A stretch of DNA of 64,000 nucleotides, from contig OY804578.1 in assembly GCA_963680875.1 (NCBI GenBank), positions 4,898,001 through 4,962,000 of the forward strand, written 5' to 3'. Of this stretch, positions 55,200-64,000 are shown piece by piece. Source of the stretch: Bathymodiolus brooksi (lineage: Eukaryota > Mollusca > Bivalvia > Mytilida > Modiolidae). Below the pieces are notes generated by a model that had not been told where the DNA came from, ran no database searches, and worked only from the letters and a program-made list of their open reading frames with translations. Every line of letters starts with the position of its first letter. Positions within the stretch are counted from its first letter, which is position 1. A program made the position numbers and the translations under genes.

Positions 55200-57831
55200 C
55201 TATGTCTCTGACTCACTGTACTTAACTCTTACACTATGTCTCTGACTCACTGTACTTAACTCTTACACTATATCTCTGACTCATTGTACTTAACTCTTAC
55301 ACTATGTCTCTGACTCACTTTACTTAACTCTTGCACTATGTCTCTGACCCACTGTACTTAGCTCTTACACTATGTCTCTGACTCACTGTACTTAACTCTT
55401 ACACTATGTCTCTGACTCACTGTACTTAACTCTTACATTATATCTCTGACTCACTGTACTTAACTCTTACGCTATGTTTCTAACTCACTGTACTTAACTC
55501 TTACATTATGTCTCTGACTCACTGTACTTAACTCTTACCCTACACTATGTCTCTGACTCACTGTACTTAACTCTTACAATATGTCTCTGACTCACTGTAC
55601 TTAATTCTTACATTATGTCTCTGACTCACTGTACTTAACTCTTACACTATGTCTCTGACTCACTGTACTTAACTCTTACACTATGTCTCTGACTCACTGT
55701 ACTTAATTCTTACACTATGTCTCTGACTCACTGTACTTAACTCTTACACTATGTCTCTGACTCACTGTGCTGAACTCTTACACTATGTCTCTGACTCACT
55801 ATACTTAACTCTTACATTATGTCTCTGACTCACTGTACTTAACTCTTACACTATGTCTCTGACTCACTGTACTTAACTCTTGCATTATGTCTCTGACTCA
55901 CTGTACTTAACTCTTACATTATGTCTCTGACTCACTGTACTTAACTCTTACACCATGACTGTACTTGACTCTTACATTATGTCTCTGACTCACTGTACTT
56001 AACTCTTACATTATGTCTCTGACTCACTGTACTTAACTCTTACACTATGTGTCTGACTCACTGTACTTAACTCTTACATTATGTCTCTGACTGACTGTAC
56101 TTAACTCTTACACTATGTCTCTGACTCACTGTACTTAACTCTTACATTATGTCTCTGACTCACTGTACTTAACTCTTACACTATGTCTCTGACTCACTGC
56201 CCTTAATTCTTACATTATGTCTCTGACTCACTGTACTTAACTCTTACCTTACACTATGTCTCTGACTCACTGTACTTAACTCTTACACTATGTCTCTGAC
56301 TCACTGTGCTGAACTCTTACACTATGTCTCTGACTCACTATACTTAACTCTTACATTATGTCTCTGACTCACTGTACTTAACTCTTACACTATGTCTCTG
56401 ACTCACTGTACTTAACTCTTGCATTATGTCTCTGACTCACTGTACTTAACTCTTACATTATGTCTCTGACTCACTGTACTTAACTCTTACACTATGACTG
56501 TACTTGACTCTTAAATTATGTCTCTGACTCACTGTACTTAACTCTTACACTATGTCTCTGACTCACTGTACTTAACTCTTACACTATATCTCTGACTCAT
56601 TGTACTTAACTCTTACACTATGTCTCTGACTCACTTTACTTAACTCTTGCACTATGTCTCTGACCCACTGTACTTAGCTCTTACACTATGTCTCTGACTC
56701 ACTGTACTTAACTCTTACACTATGTCTCTGACTCACTGTACTTAACTCTTACATTATATCTCTGACTCACTGTACTTAACTCTTACGCTATGTTTCTAAC
56801 TCACTGTACTTAACTCTTACATTATGTCTCTGACTCACTGTACTTAACTCTTACCTTACACTATGTCTCTGACTCACTGTACTTAACTCTTACAATATGT
56901 CTCTGACTCACTGTACTTAATTCTTACATTATGTCTCTGACTCACTGTACTTAACTCTTACACTATGTCTCTGACTCACTGTACTTAACTCTTACACTAT
57001 GTCTCTGACTCACTGTACTTAATTCTTACACTATGTCTCTGACTCACTGTACTTAACTCTTACACTATGTCTCTGACTCACTGTGCTGAACTCTTACACT
57101 ATGTCTCTGACTCACTATACTTAACTCTTACATTATGTCTCTGACTCACTGTACTTAACTCTTACACTATGTCTCTGACTCACTGTACTTAACTCTTGCA
57201 TTATGTCTCTGACTCACTGTACTTAACTCTTACATTATGTCTCTGACTCACTGTACTTAACTCTTACACCATGACTGTACTTGACTCTTACATTATGTCT
57301 CTGACTCACTGTACTTAACTCTTACATTATGTCTCTGACTCACTGTACTTAACTCTTACACTATGTGTCTGACTCACTGTACTTAACTCTTACATTATGT
57401 CTCTGACTGACTGTACTTAACTCTTACACTATGTCTCTGACTCACTGTACTTAACTCTTACATTATGTCTCTGACTCACTGTACTTAACTCTTACACTAT
57501 GTCTCTGACTCACTGCCCTTAATTCTTACATTATGTCTCTGACTCACTGTACTTAACTCTTACCTTACACTATGTCTCTGACTCACTGTACTTAACTCTT
57601 ACACTATGTCTCTGACTCACTGTGCTGAACTCTTACACTATGTCTCTGACTCACTATACTTAACTCTTACATTATGTCTCTGACTCACTGTACTTAACTC
57701 TTACACTATGTCTCTGACTCACTGTACTTAACTCTTGCATTATGTCTCTGACTCACTGTACTTAACTCTTACATTATGTCTCTGACTCACTGTACTTAAC
57801 TCTTACACTATGACTGTACTTGACTCTTAAA
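55200..57831 (+). repeat. 1,316-bp tandem duplication in domain C
   Basis: Copies at about 55200-56515 and 56516-57831. Markers at +1,316 are TATATCTCTGACTCATTG (55269, 56585), GACCCACTG (55346, 56662), TTACGCTATG (g at 55471, 56787) and GCATTATG (55882, 57198; 56421, 57737). Both copies share ACAATATG, which the third copy at +3,407 does not have, so this pair arose after the larger duplication. CTTACCCTAC near 55,540 is private to the first. Confidence 0.88.
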
Positions 57832-59922
57832 TTATGTCTCTGACTCACTGTACTTAACTCTTACATTATGTCTCTGACTCACTGTACTTAACTCTTACAC
57901 TATGTGTCTGACTCACTGTACTTAACTCTTACATTATGTCTCTGACTCACTGTACTTAACTCTTACACTATGTCTCTGACTCACTGTACTTAACTCTTAC
58001 ACTATGTCTCTGACTCACTGCCCTTAACTCTTACATTATGTCTCTGACTCACTGTACTTAACTCTTACCTTACACTATGTCTCTAACTCACTGTACTTAA
58101 CTCTTACACTATGTTTCTGACTCACTGTTCTTAACTCTTACATTATTTCTCTGACTCACTGTACTTAACTCTTACACTATGACTGTACTTGACTCTTACA
58201 TTATGTCTCTGACTCACTGTACTTAACTCTTACATTATGTCTCTGACTCACTGTGCTGAACTCTTACACTATGTCTCTGACTCACTATACTTAACTCTTA
58301 CATTATGTCTCTGACTCACTGTACTTAACTCTTACACTATGTCTCTGACTCACTGTACTTAACTCTTGCATTATGTCTCTGACTCACTGTACTTAACTCT
58401 TACATTATGTCTCTGACTCACTGTACTTAACTCTTACACTATGACTGTACTTGACTCTTACATTATGTCTCTGACTCACTGTACTTAACTCTTACATTAT
58501 GTCTCTGACTCACTGTACTTAACTCTTACACTATGTCTCTGACTCATTGTACTTAACTCTTACATTATGTCTCTGACTCACTGTACTTAACTCTTACACT
58601 ATGTCTCTGACTCACTGTACTTAACTCTTACATTATGTCTCTGACTCACTGTACTTAACTCTTACCTTACACTATGTCTCTGACTCACTGTACTTTACTC
58701 TTACACTATGTCTCTGACTCACTGTTCTTAACTCTTACATTATGTCTCTGACTCACTGTACTTAACTCTTACACTATGACTGTACTTGACTCTTACATTA
58801 TGTCTCTGACTCACTGTACTTAACTCTTACATTATGTCTCTGACTCACTGTACTTAACTCTTACACTATGTCTCTGACTCACTGCACTTAACTCTTACAT
58901 TATGTCTCTGACTCACTGTACTTAACTCTTACACTATGTCTCTGACTCACTGTACTTAACTCTTACACTATGTCTCTGACTCACTGTTCTTAACTCTTAC
59001 ATTATGTCTCTGACTCACTGTACTTAACTCTTACACTATGACTGTACTTAACTCTTACATTATGTCTCTTACTCACTGTACTTATCTCTTAAACTATGTC
59101 TCTGACTCACTGTGCTTAACTCTTACACTATATCTCTGACTCACTGTACTTAACTCTTACACTATGACTCTGACTCACTGTACTTAACTCTTACACTATG
59201 TCTCTGACTCACTGTACTTAACTCTTACACTATGTCTCTGACTCACTGTACTTAACTCTTACACTATGTCTCTGACTCACTGTACTTAACTCTTACACTA
59301 TGTCTCTGACTCACTGTACTTAACTCTTACATTATATCTCTGACTCACTGTACTTAACTCTTACCTTACACTATGTCTCTGACTCATTGTACTTAACTCT
59401 TACGCTATGTCTCTGCACTATGTCTCTGAATCACTGTACTTAGCTCTTACACTATGTCTCTGACTCACTGTACTGAACTCTTACACTATGTCTCTGACTC
59501 ACTGTACTTAACTCTTACATTATGTCTCTGACTCACTGTACTTAACTCTTACCTTATGTCTCTGACTCACTGTACTTAACTCTTACCTTACACTATGTCT
59601 CTGACTCACTGTACTTAACTCTTACACTATGTCTCTGACTCACTGTTCTTAACTCTTACATTATGTCTCTGACTCACTGTACTTAACTCTTACACTATGA
59701 CTGTACTTAACTCTTACATTATGTCTCTTACTCACTGTACTTATCTCTTAAACTATGTCTCTGACTCACTGTACTTATCTCTTACACTATGTCTCTGACT
59801 CACTGTACTTAACTCTTACACTATGTCTCTGACTCACTGTAATTAAATCTTACACTATGTCTCTGACTCACTGTACTTAACTCTTACACTATGTCTCTGA
59901 CTCACTGTACTTATCTCTTACA

Positions 59923-61238
59923 CTATGTCTCTGACTCACTGTACTTAACTCTTACACTATGTCTCTGACTCACTGTACTTAACTCTTACACTATATCTCT
60001 GACTCATTGTACTTAACTCTTACACTATGTCTCTGACTCACTTTACTTAACTCTTGCACTATGTCTCTGACCCACTGTACTTAGCTCTTACACTATGTCT
60101 CTGACTCACTGTACTTAACTCTTACACTATGTCTCTGACTCACTGTACTTAACTCTTACATTATATCTCTGACTCACTGTACTTAACTCTTACGCTATGT
60201 TTCTAACTCACTGTACTTAACTCTTACATTATGTCTCTGACTCACTGTACTTAACTCTTACCTTACACTATGTCTCTGACTCACTGTACTTAACTCTTAC
60301 ACTATGTCTCTGACTCACTGTACTTAATTCTTACATTATGTCTCTGACTCACTGTACTTAACTCTTACACTATGTCTCTGACTCACTGTACTTAACTCTT
60401 ACACTATGTCTCTGACTCACTGTACTTAATTCTTACACTATGTCTCTGACTCACTGTACTTAACTCTTACACTATGTCTCTGACTCACTGTGCTGAACTC
60501 TTACACTATGTCTCTGACTCACTATACTTAACTCTTACATTATGTCTCTGACTCACTGTACTTAACTCTTACACTATGTCTCTGACTCACTGTACTTAAC
60601 TCTTGCATTATGTCTCTGACTCACTGTACTTAACTCTTACATTATGTCTCTGACTAACTGTACTTAACTCTTACACCATGACTGTACTTGACTCTTACAT
60701 TATGTCTCTGACTCACTGTACTTAACTCTTACATTATGTCTCTGACTCACTGTACTTAACTCTTACACTATGTGTCTGACTCACTGTACTTAACTCTTAC
60801 ATTATGTCTCTGACTGACTGTACTTAACTCTTACACTATGTCTCTGACTCACTGTACTTAACTCTTACATTATGTCTCTGACTCACTGTACTTAACTCTT
60901 ACACTATGTCTCTGACTCACTGCCCTTAATTCTTACATTATGTCTCTGACTCACTGTACTTAACTCTTACCTTACACTATGTCTCTGACTCACTGTACTT
61001 AACTCTTACACTATGTCTCTGACTCACTGTGCTGAACTCTTACACTATGTCTCTGACTCACTATGCTTAACTCTTACATTATGTCTCTGACTCACTGTAC
61101 TTAACTCTTACACTATGTCTCTGACTCACTGTACTTAACTCTTGCATTATGTCTCTGACTCACTGTACTTAAATCTTACATTATGTCTCTGACTCACTGT
61201 ACTTAACTCTTACACTATGACTGTACTTGACTCTTAAA
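59923..61238 (+). repeat. Third, single copy of the 1,316-bp block
   Basis: It corresponds to the second block at +3,407, with GACCCACTG at 60069, CGCTATG at about 60193, and GCATTATG at 60605 and 61144. It carries ACACTATG where the tandem pair has ACAATATG, plus private changes such as GACTAACTG near 60,652 and CACTATGCTT near 61,062. The match to the left copy continues rightwards to about 61,657. Confidence 0.82.
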
Positions 61239-61779
61239 TTATGTCTCTGACTCACTGTACTTAACTCTTACATTATATCTCTGACTCACTATACTTAACT
61301 CTTACACTATGTGTCTGACTCACTGTACTTAACTCTTACATTATGTCTCTGACTCACTGTACTTAACTCTTACACTATGTCTCTGACTCACTGTACTTAA
61401 CTCTTACACTATGTCTCTGACTCACTGCCCTTAACTCTTACATTATGTCTCTAACTCACTGTACTTAACTCTTACCTTACACTATGTCTCTGACTCACTG
61501 TACTTAACTCTTACACTATGTCTCTGACTCACTGTTCTTAACTCTTACATTATTTCTCTGACTCACTGTACTTAACTCTTACACTATGACTGTACTTGAC
61601 TCTTACATTATGTCTCTGACTCACTGTACTTAACTCTTACATTATGTCTCTGACTCACTGTACTTAACTCTTACACTATGTCTCTGACTCACTGCACTTA
61701 ACTCTTACACTATGTCTCTGACTCACTGTACTTAACTCTTACACTATGTCTCTGACTCACTGTGCTTAACTCTTACACT

Positions 61780-62150
61780 ATGTCTCTGACTCACTATACT
61801 TAACTCTTACATTATGTCTCTGACTCACTGTACTTAACTCTTACACTATGTCTCTGACTCACTGTACTTAACTCTTGCATTATGTCTCTGACTCACTGTA
61901 CTTAACTCTTACACTATGTCTCTGACTCACTGTACTTAATTCTTACATTATGTCTCTGACTCACTCTACTTAACCCTTACACTATGTCTCTGACTCACTG
62001 TGCTGAACTCTTACACTATGTCTCTGACTCACTATACTTAACTCTTACATTATGTCTCTGACTCACTGTACTTAACTCTTACACTATGTCTCTGACTCAC
62101 TGTACTTAACTCTTGCATTATGTCTCTGACTCACTGTACTTAACTCTTAC
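61780..62150 (+). repeat. 238-bp local duplication in domain C
   Basis: CACTATACTTAAC followed by CTTGCATTATG occurs twice at a spacing of 238 bp, 7 x 34 (GCATT at 61877 and 62115). The left copy has GTGCTTAAC where the right has GTGCTGAAC. It resembles a local expansion of the same element seen singly at 58,260-58,370. Confidence 0.72.
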
Positions 62151-64000
62151 ATTATGTCTCTGACTCACTGTACTTAACTCTTACACTATGACTGTACTTG
62201 ACTCTTACATTATGTCTCTGACTCACTGTACTTAACTCTTACATTATGTCTCTGACTCACTGTACTTAACTCTTACACTATGTGTCGGACTCATTGTACT
62301 TAACTCTTACATTATGTCTCTGACTCACTGTACTTAACTCTTACACTATGTCTCTGACTCACTGTACTTAACTCTTACATTATGTCTCTGACTCACTGTA
62401 CTTAACTCTTACACTATGTCTCTGACTCACTGCCCTTAACTCTTACATTATGTCTCTGACTCACTGTACTTAACTCTTACCTTACACTATGTCTCTGACT
62501 CACTGTACTTAACTCTTACACTATGTCTCTGACTCACTGTTCTTAACTCTTACATTATGTCTCTGACTCACTGTACTTAACTCTTACACTATGACTGTAC
62601 TTGACTCTTACATTATGTCTCTGACTCACTGTACTTAACTCTTACATTATGTCTCTGACTCACTGTACTTAACTCTTACACTATGTCTCTGACTCACTGC
62701 ACTTAACTCTTACATTATGTCTCTGACTCAACTGTACTTAACTCTTACACTATGTCTCTGACTCACTGTACTTAACTCTTACACTATGTCTCTGACTCAC
62801 TGTTCTTAACTCTTACATTATGTCTCTGACTCACTGTACTTAACTCTTACACTATGACTGTACTTAACTCTTACATTATGTCTCTTACTCACTGTACTTA
62901 TCTCTTAAACTATGTCTCTGACTCACTGTGCTTAACTCTTACACTATGTCTCTGACTCACTGTACTTAACTCTTACACTATGACTCTGACTCACTGTACT
63001 TAACTCTTACACTATGTCTCTGACTCACTGTACTTAACTCTTACACTATGTCTCTGACTCACTGTACTTAACTCTTACACTATGTCTCTGACTCACTGTA
63101 CTTAACTCTTACACTATGTCTCTGACTCACTGTACTTAACTCTTACATTATATCTCTGACTCACTGTACTTAACTCTTACCTTACACTATGTCTCTGACT
63201 CACTGTACTTAACTCTTACACTATGTCTCTGCACTATGTCTCTGAATCACTGTACTTAGCTCTTACACTATGTCTCTGACTCACTGTACTGAACTCTTAC
63301 ACTATGTCTCTGACTCACTGTACTTAACTCTTACATTATGTCTCTGACTCACTGTACTTAACTCTTACATTATGTCTCTGACTCACTGTACTTAACTCTT
63401 ACATTATGTCTCTGACTCACTGTACTTAACTCTTACATTATGTCTCTGACTCACTGTACTTAACTCTTACACTATGTCTCTGACTCACTGTTCTTAACTC
63501 TTACATTATGTCTCTGACTCACTGTACTTAACTCTTACACTATGACTGTACTTAACTCTTACATTATGTCTCTGACTCACTGTACTTAACTCTAACACTA
63601 TGTCTCTGACTCACTGTACTTAACTCTTAAACTATGTCTCTGACTCACTGTACTTAACTCTTACACTATGACTCTGACTCACTGTACTTAACTCTTACAC
63701 TATGTCTCTGACTCACTGTATTTAACTCATCCTTACACTATGTCTCTGACTCACTGTACTTAACTCTTACACTATGTCTCTGACTCACTGTACTTAACTC
63801 TTACACTATGTCTCTGACTCACTGTACTTAACTCTTACACTATGTCTCTGACTCACTGTACTTAAATCTTACACTATGTCTCTGACTCACTGTACTTAAC
63901 TCTTACACTATGTCTCTGAATCACTGTACTTAACTCTTACACTCTGTCTCTGACTCACTGTACTTAACTATTACACTATGTCTCTGACTCACTGTATTTA

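Larger units (their letters stand above)
1..64000 (+). repeat. Satellite array of a 34-bp monomer, filling the whole window
   Basis: The entire window is head-to-tail copies of a 34-bp unit. Key positions in the consensus monomer are ACTATG at 1-6, TGACTCA at 11-17, GTAC at 20-23, TTAA at 24-27 and CTTAC at 30-34. Position 2 is either C or T, giving ACTATG or ATTATG. I found no inverted monomer, no interruption by other DNA and no array edge, so the array continues beyond both ends. Composition from the consensus is 8 A, 10 C, 3 G and 13 T: 38% GC, 68% pyrimidine on this strand, and no CpG. Most neighbours differ from consensus at zero to two bases, so homogenisation is strong. Arrays like this are typical of eukaryotic heterochromatin. 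The satellite family and species are not recognisable to me. Confidence 0.99.
54861..64000 (+). repeat. Domain C: third HOR family
   Basis: Defined by CTTGCATTATG, CACTATACTTAAC, TGTGTCTGAC, CTGCCCTTAA, TTACGCTATG, GACCCACTG and CTTAAACTATG. The left half recurs in the right half at offsets of 4,723 (55027 to 59750), 3,407 (56787 to 60194; 57737 to 61144; 58020 to 61427), 3,747 (58368 to 62115) and 3,816 (59091 to 62907). The stepwise offsets show indels between two large copies. The last few hundred bases again contain an ATCC monomer. The array runs off the window end. Confidence 0.85.

Noticed and set aside
59545..59565. A second kind of CTTAC insertion (CTTACCTTATG)
   Set aside because: The length is unchanged relative to CTTACATTATG; it is a single A-to-C substitution rather than an insertion.
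1..64000. CRISPR array (regular direct repeats in the 30s of bases)
   Set aside because: Repeats abut with no unique spacers, and there are about 1,900 of them with HOR structure. This is satellite DNA.
1..64000. Protein-coding tandem-repeat gene on either strand
   Set aside because: The consensus minus strand has TAA, TAA, TGA and TAG at positions 2, 9, 18 and 31, closing all three frames in every monomer. The plus strand has TGA at 11 and TAA at 25, and because 34 is not a multiple of 3 each frame is closed within about 54 nt in consensus DNA.
1..64000. Known centromeric satellites, a CENP-B box or telomeric repeats
   Set aside because: The 34-bp period does not fit alpha satellite. There is no CpG-containing CENP-B-box-like motif and no TTAGGG-type run. 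I cannot match the monomer to a named family from memory.
1..64000. Splice-site-like strings on the minus strand (GTAAGA and TACAG in each monomer)
   Set aside because: Short matches expected by chance; no exon-like open sequence exists between them.
1..64000. Strict 68-bp dimer from alternating ACTATG and ATTATG
   Set aside because: Alternation is frequent in some stretches but often broken by runs of ACTATG, so a fixed dimer unit is not supported.

Overview
The whole 64,000-base window is one uninterrupted tandem satellite array. The monomer is 34 bp; an exact consensus copy lies at 35-68. All copies I read run in the same orientation. I found no gene, RNA gene, transposon, microsatellite or unique spacer. 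I estimate roughly 1,850-1,900 monomers, from window length divided by mean monomer length, not from a count. Both window edges lie inside the array, so its true length is unknown. Satellite DNA on this scale points to a eukaryotic nucleus, probably constitutive heterochromatin (centromeric, pericentromeric, subtelomeric or sex-chromosome) in a long-read assembly. Nothing in the sequence identifies the species.

The consensus is 38% GC with strong strand asymmetry: 23 of 34 bases on the + strand are pyrimidines, with 10 C against 3 G. It contains no CpG. Monomer position 2 alternates between C (ACTATG) and T (ATTATG). Rarer length classes punctuate the array: 39 bp (+CTTAC), 38 bp (ATCC insertion), 35 bp (one extra C), 24 bp (10-bp internal deletion) and 13-bp monomer remnants. 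These, with diagnostic substitutions, let copies be matched over kilobases.

Three domains are visible. Domain A (about 1-33,400) is built from higher-order repeat (HOR) copies of about 1.0-3.0 kb, delimited here by a CATATAC variant. Their lengths recur in the order long (about 2.8-3.0 kb), medium (about 2.2 kb), short (about 1.5 kb), giving a super-repeat of about 6.5-6.8 kb. Domain B (about 33,400-54,860) has different markers and nested duplications. The clearest is a near-perfect 5,270-bp tandem duplication (about 39,010-44,279 and 44,280-49,590); 1,237-bp, 893-bp, 476-bp and 238-bp duplications also occur. Domain C (about 54,860-64,000) uses a third marker set, with a 1,316-bp tandem duplication inside a larger repeat of about 3.4-4.7 kb.

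The array has no coding capacity. The consensus minus strand has stops in all three frames in every monomer, and the plus strand is closed within about 54 nt. The most notable functional possibility is that almost every monomer carries TGACTCA, the consensus AP-1 (bZIP) site. The window may therefore hold on the order of 1,500 such sites. Their presence is read from the sequence; any role in binding or sequestering factors is inference.
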